Shown here in pieces: positions 29,501 through 36,691 of a DNA stretch of 64,000 nt; the stretch's first letter is position 1, and every line of letters starts with the position of its first letter. The position numbers were made by a program, and so were the translations under genes. The notes under the pieces were generated by a model. It did no database searches and was not told the origin of the DNA. It was given only the letters and a program-made list of their open reading frames with translations. Source of the stretch: CAHJWH01 sp965198905 (GTDB taxonomy: Bacteria; Pseudomonadota; Alphaproteobacteria; Caulobacterales; Caulobacteraceae); contig OZ240678.1 in the NCBI GenBank assembly GCA_965198905.1, forward strand, positions 1-64,000, given 5' to 3'.

Positions 29501-30124
29501 CGCCAGCACCGGCGTCGTGATCGAGCGCTGCATCCGCCAAGCCACCAGCAGGCCCACCAGCAGCGCCGCCGCCGCGGCGAACAGGCTGACTTCGAGGCTG
29601 GAGATGAAACGGCCCAGCACACCTTCGGTGCGGCTGACCAGCACCAGGCGCCCGACCGACCGCGCGCCGGAACGAATTGGGGCGGCCACCTCCACCGTGC
29701 GGCTCTGCATCTGCGAGAGCAGGTCCGGACGGACCTTGGCGTCCGCGCTGAGCGAGACGTCGCTGATCAGCCGGGCGCCGGAGCCGGTCTGGACCAGCAC
29801 CCGGCCGTCGGGCCCTTCGATGCTGGCGTAGAAGACGCCCGGCATCCGCGCGATGGAGCGAAGCACCTCGAAACCGCGGGCCTTGTCGCCGGCGGCCGTC
29901 GCCTCGGCGGACAGGGAGCTCATCACCGTGGCCGTGGCCTGCAGGCGTTCGATCTGCATGGCGGCGTCGCGCTGGCCGTCGCGCCAGGCCGAGACCCCGG
30001 CGACGAGCGCCACGGCGACGCCGACCGAGCTGACCACCAGGAAACTGAGCTTGCCGCGCAAGGTGCGGCGTCGCGGCGTCGACTTGCGCTCTGGCCTGGG
30101 GTCTGACGCGCCGCGCATGTCCAC
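26579..30124 (-). CDS. Hybrid histidine kinase with receiver, HPt and EAL phosphodiesterase domains
   Basis: An 1181-residue inner-membrane protein uniting a full phosphorelay and cyclic-di-GMP hydrolysis. In order: TM1 (about 26-47), periplasmic CHASE8-like sensor, TM2 (about 178-198), HAMP (200-252), coiled coil, HisKA with His296 in SHEIRTPMNG, HATPase_c with all boxes (NLVNNAIKF, DTGVGIP, GGTGLGLAI), a pseudo-receiver (about 525-620) lacking acidic residues, a true receiver (acceptor Asp695 in LILMDGSMPLLDG), HPt with His856 in AAHALKSMSYN, and EAL (930-1175) with VEALLRW, EITETA, ALDDFGAGYS and VIAEGVETE. All catalytic EAL residues are visible. It probably couples an external signal to lower c-di-GMP. 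It converges with the DUF2721 gene. Confidence 0.93.
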   Translation of the reverse strand: MDMRGASDPRPERKSTPRRRTLRGKLSFLVVSSVGVAVALVAGVSAWRDGQRDAAMQIERLQATATVMSSLSAEATAAGDKARGFEVLRSIARMPGVFYASIEGPDGRVLVQTGSGARLISDVSLSADAKVRPDLLSQMQSRTVEVAAPIRSGARSVGRLVLVSRTEGVLGRFISSLEVSLFAAAAALLVGLLVAWRMQRSITTPVLALTRSMDQVHRDYDFSGRVDVRADDEIGELVAGFNRMLGEIRTRDASLAEHMAGLEGQVAERTADLQVAKDSAERANSAKSDFLATMSHEIRTPMNGIMVMAEMLAGGEMPARQRRFAEVIAKSGSSLLAIINDILDFSKIEAGKMDLESVPVDLSDTVEDVCSLFWERAASRGLDLASYVDPATPRLVAGDPVRLRQVIGNLVNNAIKFTESGGVLIEVEPDTAHSVRISIHDTGVGIPKDKIAGVFGAFSQADQSTTRKFGGTGLGLAICKRLVDAMGGRFHVTSDVGRGSTFAFRLPVQALEAPAPWPAPQHSGDKALLASSGMSSRRAMARYLARAGYGLAKAGDAPALVVGDAAGLRDLGPGDAPRVCLAAYGDSAPHELQRAGLAQAVLIQPFRRRDLEALLRQLQDGEPLRDTQDDATAVEAEGLPAFAGSRVLVADDSAVNREVAQEALSRLGVEVKLVNDGREAVDAAFAEPFDLILMDGSMPLLDGYDATREIRAREAQSGGSHTPVVALTAHVVGSAADAWRDCGMDAVLHKPFTLAALAKTLGQFLQASAVSAPSLPAVAIPVVPTLAAKTSVGLYGGEPLIDEEIAAQLAAMAAAGRTDFVDRVHGLYRDNAPDNIAMLAQAVVAEDAAAAAKAAHALKSMSYNVGARIVARMAGDMEASAREGRPPAPRAVEELGRVLTRTLAAIAEREGRETDDTHLDANLSPKDAELLRDLKEAMALDHLTLAYQPQVDREGEKIIGVEALLRWTHPTRGPISPALFIPLAEQAGLIGRITTWVADRLLAETRYLSGLQVAFNASAIEFADPGFVDRLYGLIQHHGYDPRRLEVEITETAILQSEDQVRKNIDKLRALGMKVALDDFGAGYSSLSHLRRYPFDKLKIDREFITDCSRDMQAATVVHAVVSIGRALGMKVIAEGVETETQRKFLKVAGVHAMQGFLFGKAVSIDELTRRLARPAQRAVA

Positions 30125-30174
30125 TCCACAGCCCGCGGACTCTGCGAGCAGGGTTACCGGGTTACGCGGGATTA

Positions 30175-30834
30175 ATGACTGCGGCCTTAAAGCGTCGGGC
30201 AGGTGGAGCGACTGGAGCGATCGTGGCGCAGGAGGATGGCGAGGACGGCTCCTTCTTCTACGTCCTTCAGGACGCGATCCGCATCCTGTTCGTCGACGAC
30301 GACCCCATCATGCGCGAGTTCGCGGTGGTGCACCTTTCCACCGACAAGGCGCAGGTGGCCCTGGCCGGAGACGGGGTGGAGGCGCTGAACCGCATCGCCG
30401 CAGGCGCCCCGGACATCGTCCTGCTGGACCTGGAGATGCCGCGGCTCGACGGCTTCGAGGTGCTGGAGCGGCTGCGCGCCGACCCGGCCAACCGGGAGCT
30501 GCCGGTGATCGTGGTTACCGGGCGCGAGGACGTCGCCGCCATCGATCGGGCCTTCGAGGCCGGGGCGACCTCGTTCCTGGTCAAACCGATCAACTGGCGG
30601 CTGCTGAGCTACCAGATCCGCTATGTCATGCGCGCAGGCCGCGGCGACCACGCGACCACGCCCTCCAATGGTGACAAGCTTGATCAAGAAATGCTGGAGC
30701 TGGCGCGTGAGGGCGCGGGGCTGGTGCGTCAGGCGATGCTGGGCGGGCCGGACCTGCGCCGTTCGGCGATACGCTACGCCAGCTTGCTCGCCCGGACCGT
30801 TGACCCTGCCGGCGCGCCCCGACGGCAAGCCTGA
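30175..30834 (+). CDS. Single-domain response regulator
   Basis: A 219-residue receiver protein with a short C-terminal tail and no DNA-binding or enzymatic output. The receiver shows ILFVDDDPIMREF, acceptor Asp in IVLLDLEMPRLDG, the Thr of VIVVTGRED and Lys of FLVKPINW. The reading can start at ATG 30175 or at GTG 30223, which better fits a receiver of this type because the preceding residues are not conserved-looking. The stop overlaps the TadG-like gene by one base (TGATG), so the two are co-translated. It likely receives phosphate from the divergent hybrid kinase. Confidence 0.85.
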   Translation: MTAALKRRAGGATGAIVAQEDGEDGSFFYVLQDAIRILFVDDDPIMREFAVVHLSTDKAQVALAGDGVEALNRIAAGAPDIVLLDLEMPRLDGFEVLERLRADPANRELPVIVVTGREDVAAIDRAFEAGATSFLVKPINWRLLSYQIRYVMRAGRGDHATTPSNGDKLDQEMLELAREGAGLVRQAMLGGPDLRRSAIRYASLLARTVDPAGAPRRQA

Positions 30835-32090
30835 TGCGCCATCGGAGCCATGCCGGGCGAGGCGCGAGGTTCCTCGCCGTCCATCGGTCGCTACGCGCGG
30901 CGCGCGGGGGCAACGTCACCCTCATCGTCGCCCTGCTGCTGCCGTTGCTGCTGGTGACGAGCCTGGGCGCGGTCGAGCTGAACCAGGTGCTCTCCGACAA
31001 GAAGCGCACCCAGGACGTGGCGGACTCCGCCGCCCTGATGGGCGCCGGCCAGCTCGGCGTTACGCCTGTCGGTGCGGACCAGCGCGCCCAGGCCTTCGCC
31101 CAGACCCAGCTGAACGACGTCGCCCGCAACGCGACCGTGACGGTGCAGGCCACCGTCGGCCAGGGCGACCTGATGACCGTGGCCATCGACACCCAGCGCG
31201 CCTCGTTCTTCGGCAACCTGCTGCCGCCGGGCGGCTTCCACACCCACGTGACGTCCTCGGCCAAGGGCGTGAATACGGCCCCATTGTGCGTCCTGGCCAT
31301 CGCGCCGAGCACGTCCGACACGTTGCATCTGACCGGAACGAGCCAGCTTCAGGCCGGCCAGTGCCTGGTGCATTCCAACGAAGCGATGATTGCAGATGCT
31401 GGCGCCTCAATCCTGGCGTCAGCCAACGAGGCCGGAACGACGGCGCAGGGACCGATCACCCAGACCGCCAACCAGGGCGCCCCCCCGATCCTGGACCCTT
31501 TCGCGACGTTGAGCATCAATCCCGCCTCGTGCGTCGGCACGGCGGCGCCTGTGAACGTCGCCGCCGGCGCGAGCCAGACTTTGCCTGCGGGCGTGCATCT
31601 CGGCGCGGTGACGGTGTCCGGCGGCAGCACCCTGACCCTGGGTCCTGGCGACCATTACTTCTGCCGCACGCTCACGGTGAGCGGAAACTCCACCATGACG
31701 GGGACCGACGTCGATCTGGTGTTCGACACCAATGCGGTGATGAGCCTGTCCGGGGCGAACACGGCGGTGAACCTTAGCGGCCGCCAGAGCGGGCCGCTGG
31801 CGGGCTTCGTGATCATCGCCGATCGCAACTACGCCAACACCTTCACGCTGCAGAGCGACTTCATCACCGGGCTGACCGGCACCATCTACGTCCCGACCGC
31901 CACCCTCGCGGTTCAGGGCACGAGCAAGTCGGGGGCCAGCTCACCCTGGACCGTCATCACCGCGAGAAGTCTGACCATTAATGGGGGGGCCCAGCTGGTG
32001 ATCAACGCGAACTACGCCGCGTCCAGCGTCCCCGTCCCCAACGGCGTCGGCGACCGGAGATCGGGTTCGGGAACCCAACTGACCCAGTAG
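30834..32090 (+). CDS. TadG-like pilus-associated protein
   Basis: A 418-residue protein with the TadG-type N-terminus: GGNVTLIVALLLPLLLVTSLGAVELNQVL (one membrane anchor, about residues 26-48) followed by DKKRTQDVADSAALMGAGQLG. The large periplasmic part is rich in Thr/Ala/Gly repeats that suggest a beta-solenoid or beta-helix (many short GG-S-T-L-T turns, residues 240-330). It starts inside the stop codon of the response-regulator gene. This is a second TadG-family gene in the window, 22 kb from the first. Confidence 0.75.
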   Translation: MRHRSHAGRGARFLAVHRSLRAARGGNVTLIVALLLPLLLVTSLGAVELNQVLSDKKRTQDVADSAALMGAGQLGVTPVGADQRAQAFAQTQLNDVARNATVTVQATVGQGDLMTVAIDTQRASFFGNLLPPGGFHTHVTSSAKGVNTAPLCVLAIAPSTSDTLHLTGTSQLQAGQCLVHSNEAMIADAGASILASANEAGTTAQGPITQTANQGAPPILDPFATLSINPASCVGTAAPVNVAAGASQTLPAGVHLGAVTVSGGSTLTLGPGDHYFCRTLTVSGNSTMTGTDVDLVFDTNAVMSLSGANTAVNLSGRQSGPLAGFVIIADRNYANTFTLQSDFITGLTGTIYVPTATLAVQGTSKSGASSPWTVITARSLTINGGAQLVINANYAASSVPVPNGVGDRRSGSGTQLTQ

Positions 32091-32154
32091 ATGCGTCCGG
32101 CCCCGTCATAGGGATGTCGTCAAGAATCGCTTAAGACTTGACGTAGGCTGGCAG

Positions 32155-32820
32155 GTGGCGACACACCCGGCGTCGAGTTCAAGGAGGCCGGTCTTCAGTC
32201 AAGCCGTCATCCCCGCCGCAACCGCGTCCCAGGGCCGGGCGCGTCCCCCGAGCACGTCGGCCAACGTGCTCAAGCGAGCGCCCTCGGGTTGGCCCGCCCT
32301 CGTCCTCAATGCCGACTTCCGCCCCTTATCCTACTACCCGCTGTCGCTCTGGCCCTGGCAGGAGGTGATCAAGGCGGTGTTCCTGGAGCGGGTGGAGGTC
32401 GTGTCCACCTATGACTTCGCGGTCCGCTCGCCGTCGTTCGAGATGAAGCTGCCGAGCGTTGTGGCGCTGAAGAGCTACATCGCCCAGGACCGGCCGCCGG
32501 CCTTCACCCGCTTCAACCTGTTTCTGCGCGACGCCTTCACCTGCCAGTATTGCGAGTCCCAGTCCGACCTCACCTTCGACCACATCTTGCCGAGGTCCCG
32601 GGGCGGGCGGACCAGCTGGGAGAACATCGTCACCGCCTGCGCCCCCTGTAACCTGCGCAAGGGCGGCCGTACGCCCAAGGAAGCGTCCATGCATCCGGGC
32701 CGCCACGTGCGCCGGCCCACCATGTACGAACTGCAGGACCTCGGCCGGCGCTTCCCCCCGAACTTCCTGCATGAGAGCTGGGTCGATTACCTCTATTGGG
32801 ACATCGAGCTGGAAGGCTGA
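32155..32820 (+). CDS. HNH endonuclease family protein
   Basis: A 221-residue protein with a conserved N-terminal domain (ALVLNADFRPLSYYPLSLWPWQEVIKAV) and an HNH nuclease centre: CQYCESQSDLTFDHILPRSRGG...SWENIVTACAPCNLRKGG, where the two CxxC pairs bind zinc and DHILP supplies the catalytic His. Proteins of this architecture are common single-copy genes in alphaproteobacteria and not obviously mobile. The start is uncertain: GTG 32155 is used, but the first ~40 residues are low complexity and a GTG further on would also fit. Confidence 0.8.
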   Translation: MATHPASSSRRPVFSQAVIPAATASQGRARPPSTSANVLKRAPSGWPALVLNADFRPLSYYPLSLWPWQEVIKAVFLERVEVVSTYDFAVRSPSFEMKLPSVVALKSYIAQDRPPAFTRFNLFLRDAFTCQYCESQSDLTFDHILPRSRGGRTSWENIVTACAPCNLRKGGRTPKEASMHPGRHVRRPTMYELQDLGRRFPPNFLHESWVDYLYWDIELEG

Positions 32821-33011
32821 CGCGCCGAACCGGCAGACTTCCCCTTCATTCGAGGTCGGCCATCTAGGTTGGCCTGCCTGATTATGCGGCAAGCGCCGAG
32901 CGCCATGACCAAAACTCGAACGGCGGAGACGACCGCTCAACCCGCTCCTCGGCTCACATTGACTCTTTGGGAGGCACAGTGACGTCTGCGGCGTAAGAAT
33001 TGGAGCGAACC

Positions 33012-33260
33012 ATGCGCCACAACACGGCTTTCTTGACCCTGGCTGCTCTCGGCTGCGTCGCTTTCGCTGGATCGGCGGCGGCCCAGGTCAACCTGCTGCA
33101 CCCTGCGCATCACGTCTATATCACCCCCAAACCGGCTTCAAAGCCAGCTGAAGTTGCTCCTGCGGCAACAGCCCCGGCCCAACCGTCCTCGTCCAGCGCG
33201 GCCGCGCCGGCGGCCGCCAGCGCGTCGGGGGCGGCGCAGTCGTCTAGCCCCGGGGAGTGA
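33012..33260 (+). CDS. Small secreted Ala/Pro-rich protein
   Basis: An 82-residue exported protein: signal peptide MRHNTAFLTLAALGCVAFAGSAAAQ, then VNLLHPAHHVYITPK and a Pro/Ala/Ser-rich tail that is likely unstructured. GGAG sits 6 bases upstream of the ATG at 33012, favouring it over a TTG 12 bases earlier. No family recognised. It is typical of small periplasmic or surface proteins of Caulobacterales. Confidence 0.6.
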   Translation: MRHNTAFLTLAALGCVAFAGSAAAQVNLLHPAHHVYITPKPASKPAEVAPAATAPAQPSSSSAAAPAAASASGAAQSSSPGE

Positions 33261-33311
33261 TAAACTCCCAGCCATTGGGTTTGGAGGCTCTCCAGGTTCA
33301 AGGTTCAGGGG

Positions 33312-33995
33312 TTAGTCTGGCGGTCGGCGGAAGATTTCGTGTCGACAGTCCTGACCCTCGACGACGCCCGCCTCGTCGGCGCAGGTGACGTAGGCCGCAG
33401 CGGGCGCCGGGCCGCCGGGCGGGCCTGGATCGGCGGCATGGGCCGCCTCGAACGTAGGTGTGGGCGAGGCGTTGGAGGTGGTGAAGGCCAGGCGGTAGGG
33501 CGCCGCCCGCCGCCCCGAAAGGCCGACAAATCCAGCGCCATCGACCTTCTTGAAGCTCAGGGCATAGGTCGTATCCGGCTTCAGCCGGCATTGCATGATC
33601 CAGCTGCGCCGCGCCGGCAGCTCCCATGTTCCCGTGGGCTCGCAGGGGTCGTCGTCGCCGCCGCCGTCGACCGTGACCTCGGAATAGCAGCTCATAGGCG
33701 CATCGAAGCTGACCCGCACCAGGATGTAGCCTGGCGCGACCACCGCCCCCGGCTCGGGATAGCTGTCCACCACCTTGGGGGCGACGTCGGAGGGATGGCG
33801 CGCCGGGTCGGGTTCGGGACACCAGTCGGTGGCGGTCACCGTGACACCCGCCACGTGGGTCGGCTTGCGCCCGGTGACCACGACGCCGGAGACCGGGGTC
33901 GGCGGGGCGCCTGCCTGGGGCGATGGCTGGACATCCTGAGCGCGCACGGCGCCCGCGCCGAGCAGCGAAACGAGGACGGCTATGAGGACGCGCAT
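33312..33995 (-). CDS. Secreted hypothetical protein
   Basis: A 227-residue exported protein. Signal peptide MRVLIAVLVSLLGAGAVRAQ; a motif PVSGVVVTGRKPTHVAGVTV that recurs in Caulobacterales secreted proteins (VVVTGR); then a domain (VDSYPEPGAVVAPGYILVRVSFDAPM...SCYSEVTV) resembling Ig-like copper/Big folds, and a Cys-rich C-terminus (YVTCADEAG...GQDCRHEIFRRPPD). An alternative start is 34007. The same frame stays open upstream into a different protein (next entry), but a shallow AT-rich stretch at 34000-34190 looks like its promoter. Confidence 0.6.
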   Translation of the reverse strand: MRVLIAVLVSLLGAGAVRAQDVQPSPQAGAPPTPVSGVVVTGRKPTHVAGVTVTATDWCPEPDPARHPSDVAPKVVDSYPEPGAVVAPGYILVRVSFDAPMSCYSEVTVDGGGDDDPCEPTGTWELPARRSWIMQCRLKPDTTYALSFKKVDGAGFVGLSGRRAAPYRLAFTTSNASPTPTFEAAHAADPGPPGGPAPAAAYVTCADEAGVVEGQDCRHEIFRRPPD

Positions 33996-34199
33996 AGGCG
34001 AGCGCATTAACGATGTGGTGATGGTGCGTCGAGAAGACCCACGGAACATTGATAACCATTTGTCGAACAACATTATCGCCGATGAGAACGGACTGGCATG
34101 CCCACAAAAGCACCTCCAATCGCATCGGCTGAAGGGGAACGCTATGAAGCCGCATGGGCGCGGTGATCGCTTTCGGGCCTGATAGGTTACCGCTTTGCC

Positions 34200-34613
34200 G
34201 CAGAGGGTCTGCCTGGTTCGGGCCGTCCAAGCTGCGGAAGCGGCGCTGCCGGCGGAGGCCGAAGTTTCCGGCGACGAGGGCATCGACGACCCGACGGCCG
34301 GCGCCGCCCGCGGCTTGCGCCGGCCGCCGCCGACCACGGTGAAGCGGCCCTTCAGCTCCAGCAGCTTGGAGACCCGCGCACCAAGCTGGAGAAGCTGGAC
34401 CAGCTCGGCGTCGGACAGGCGCGCCACATCGTCGGACCAGCCGGTCAGGAGCTCGATCATGTCGTGCATCTCGCGCATCCGGCCCTGGGCGTGACGCTCC
34501 TCGGGCGATGCGGGCGTATCCATCAGCACCTCGCGCAGCATCGACAGGGTGGGGTCGACCTCACGCTTGCGCCCCCTGAAGCCACCCTGACAGGCTGAGT
34601 CTTTCGACGACAT
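34200..34613 (-). CDS. Hypothetical protein, 3' end unresolved
   Basis: From the ATG at 34613 (or 34541 or 34523) the translation reads a plausible helical protein (MREMHDMIELLTGWSDDVARLSDAELVQLLQLGARVSKLLELKGRF) and then Ala/Ser/Pro-rich sequence. No stop occurs in this frame before 33312, where a distinct secreted protein ends. A possible reason is a lost stop or a frameshift near 34310-34330, since another frame there has more coding-like third positions. I cannot decide where this protein ends and recognise no family. Confidence 0.35.
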
Positions 34614-34644
34614 CGCGGGCCGGGGATCTGCGCCGAAACCGCGC

Positions 34645-34851
34645 TCAGCTCCCCGCAGCCGCTCTCGAGATCAGCCCGATCACGAGCGCGCCGACCACCA
34701 GGCAGGCCGGAAGCGCGACGATCTGGGCGAAGGCTTCGAGGCCATCCACGATCGCTTTGGCGATGCGGACCGGGCCATGCAGGAACTCTGCGAACCGCCG
34801 ATAGCGCGCGCCTCGCGGCGGCGTGTCGGAAACCAGGATGCCGCCGGCCAT
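34645..34851 (-). CDS. Small single-span membrane protein
   Basis: A 68-residue reading with one hydrophobic segment near the C-terminus (IVALPACLVVGALVIGLIS). The cytoplasmic N-half is basic. No family recognised and no clear ribosome site. It lies at the edge of a degraded region, so it may be a chance ORF or a residual gene. Confidence 0.35.
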   Translation of the reverse strand: MAGGILVSDTPPRGARYRRFAEFLHGPVRIAKAIVDGLEAFAQIVALPACLVVGALVIGLISRAAAGS

Positions 34852-34881
34852 CGTTCAGCTCGTTCCGTTCGCTCTGACTTG

Positions 34882-35169
34882 TCACTGATCGCGCAACGGG
34901 ACCGCTGCGGTGGTGAGCCCCTGGACGATGCCTGGGAAGATATCGTGGCGGGTGTTGACGTAGGTCGGGCTCGGATGGGCGATGCGCGCGATGGCCAGAT
35001 CGGGTCGAAAGGCGTGGATCACGGGCGCCGCGAGGCCGGCGATCCGTCCGGCCAATACGACCACGTGCAGGTGCGGCAGTCGGTCGAACAGGCCCGGCAA
35101 GACCGCCAGGGCGGCGGCGATGTCCGACGCGCGCGGCGCCCGGGTGCGCTCGTGTGCGCCACGGAGCAC
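34882..35169 (-). pseudogene. Uracil-DNA-glycosylase-like C-terminal fragment
   Basis: Roughly 85 residues read like the C-terminus of a uracil-DNA glycosylase: an aspartate-containing DIAAALAVLPGLFDRLPHLH, a hydrophobic VVVLAGRIAGLAAP strand and HPSPTYVNTR, in the position of the UDG HPSP motif. The N-terminal catalytic motifs are missing. It abuts, in another frame, the truncated LysR gene, so a deletion probably joined two genes. The family call is from these motifs only. Confidence 0.5.
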
Positions 35170-35417
35170 CCAGGGGCCGCCTCCGCCGCCGCCGCGCGCG
35201 CCAGCACCGCGCGCGCCTCCTTCAGGAAGGCTTCGCCCACCTGGTTCAGCACGATGTTGCGCCCGACCCGGTCGAACAGCTTGACGTCGTGACGGGTCTC
35301 CAGCGCCGATACCGCGCTGGAGACAGCCGACTGGGTCAGGTTCAGCTGAGCGGCTGCTTGGGTGACGTGTTGTCGCTCGGCCACCGCCACGAAGATGCGG
35401 AGCTGCTCAAGGGTCAT
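35170..35417 (-). pseudogene. Truncated LysR-family regulator (DNA-binding half only)
   Basis: The first ~80 residues are a standard LysR winged-helix N-terminus: MTLEQLRIFVAVAERQHVTQAAAQLNLTQSAVSSAVSALE, and then the linker helix. The effector-binding domain (about 200 residues) is absent; the frame continues only into non-homologous sequence and stops at 35019. A GC-rich, repetitive stretch near 35170-35200 marks the junction. It could still bind DNA but would lack its sensor. Confidence 0.75.
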
Positions 35418-35457
35418 GTCAGCGATCCTATCGGCAGTTCCGCCTTCTTCCGAACGT

Positions 35458-36168
35458 CTACATTCCCGCCACGGTGCGTGCGACCGTGGCGTGCGCGATG
35501 GTCCCGTCCGCCGCCGGGGTGAGGCGGACAGTCCACAGCACGTCGTCCATGCCGCGGCCGGCCGGGCGTTGCTGGGAAGACTCCGTACAGACCGTGACGC
35601 CGCTCGCGTCCGGTCGGCCGCACCGGGCGCCGGCCTTCCTCGCCGCCGCGACGGCTACGCTCATCGGCTCGTCGTTCACCCCCAGCCCGTCGGCGCCATG
35701 GCACGAGGCGCAGGGCGGAACCTTCTCGGCCCAGTTCCCCTGAGCGGCGAGCTGACGGCCCAGCGCCACGTCGCCGCCGTTTCCTTCGCCGTGCGCGCCG
35801 ACCGGCGGCAGGCTGGCGTAGTAGTCGGCGAGCGCGTCGATCTCGTCGCCGGTGAGGCTCCTTGCCGCCCAGGCCATCCTCTGACTGTCGCGCCCGGTCT
35901 TGCCGCCCTTCTCGAAGGCATGGAGCTGGCGGCCGATGTAGTCCGCGTTCAGTCCCGCCAGGCGCGGCGCGTTCTGCGACTGCTCGCCCTGGCCCTGGAA
36001 GCCGTGGCAGGAGGCGCAGGCCGGCGTGCCGTGGTTGACCATCCCGAAGGCGGCGATCTGAGGCGCGGTCGGCGCCATCGCCTGGGCGACGGCATGGCCG
36101 GCTAAGCTGAGCGCCACCAGGGCTCCTACCGCCGCCGCCGGGACGTGGCGTGGACCTTGCGCCGCCAC
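35458..36168 (-). CDS. Secreted di-haem cytochrome c with abnormal C-terminus
   Basis: A roughly 236-residue exported protein. Signal peptide ends near GHAVAQA. Two haem sites are visible: TPACASCHGFQGQG and PPCASCHGADGLG. The first cytochrome domain is complete (QLHAFEKGGKTGRDSQRMAWAARSLTGDEIDALADYYASLP), as in sulfide/thiosulfate-linked c4/c553 proteins. After the second CxxCH the expected Met-ligand half is replaced by a Cys-containing segment (GARCGRPDASGVTVC...) unlike any cytochrome, so the second haem lacks its normal axial ligand. GTG at 36168 is the likely start. Probably damaged. Confidence 0.6.
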   Translation of the reverse strand: MAAQGPRHVPAAAVGALVALSLAGHAVAQAMAPTAPQIAAFGMVNHGTPACASCHGFQGQGEQSQNAPRLAGLNADYIGRQLHAFEKGGKTGRDSQRMAWAARSLTGDEIDALADYYASLPPVGAHGEGNGGDVALGRQLAAQGNWAEKVPPCASCHGADGLGVNDEPMSVAVAAARKAGARCGRPDASGVTVCTESSQQRPAGRGMDDVLWTVRLTPAADGTIAHATVARTVAGM

Positions 36169-36232
36169 AGCCCTATTCCCCACCGGCCGGCTTCTCGCCG
36201 GTGTAGGGCTTGAAGCCGTAGCGCTCCGGCGG

Positions 36233-36691
36233 ATGAGCCGGCTGGTCGCGCTCGTCTGCGGCCTGCTGTTCGGCGCGGGGCTGGCGCTGTCGGACATGAT
36301 CGATCCCGCGCGCGTGCTGGCGTTCCTGGACGTGGCCGGGCGGTGGGACCCGACGCTGGCCTACGTCATGGCCGGCGCGGTGGCCGTCGCCGCGCCGGGC
36401 TTCTGGATCGCGCGTCGCCGCGGGCGCCCCATACTGGGCGAGACCCTGCATGTCCCGGCGTCCGGCCAGATAGACGCCAGGCTCCTGGGCGGTGCGGCCT
36501 TGTTCGGGGTCGGCTGGGGGTTGGTCGGCTTCTGCCCCGGCCCGGCGCTCGCCGCCCTGCCGATCGGCGGGACGCCGACCCTGATCTTCGTCGCCGCCAT
36601 GGCGGCCGGCATGGGCGGCTTCGCCCTCGCCGCCCGGCTGCGGCCCGCATCCGCGTCCCCATCCCCGCGACTTGAAGGAGCCCAGCCATGA
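36233..36691 (+). CDS. DUF6691/YeeE-type membrane protein
   Basis: A 152-residue inner-membrane protein with about four hydrophobic segments, matching the second (B) half of the YeeE/YedE transporter pair linked to sulfur compound uptake (ALCGLLFGAGLALSDMIDPARV-like start, GWGLVGFCPGPALAALPIG in the conserved loop). The usual partner half (YeeE A) is missing upstream. The stop overlaps the start of the SQR gene (ATGA), which fits a former sulfide-detoxification operon of the BigR type. This gene itself appears intact. Confidence 0.75.
   Translation: MSRLVALVCGLLFGAGLALSDMIDPARVLAFLDVAGRWDPTLAYVMAGAVAVAAPGFWIARRRGRPILGETLHVPASGQIDARLLGGAALFGVGWGLVGFCPGPALAALPIGGTPTLIFVAAMAAGMGGFALAARLRPASASPSPRLEGAQP

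Noticed and set aside
33000..33011. TTG start for the small secreted protein
   Set aside because: The ATG at 33012 has a ribosome site at better spacing and puts the signal peptide at the N-terminus.
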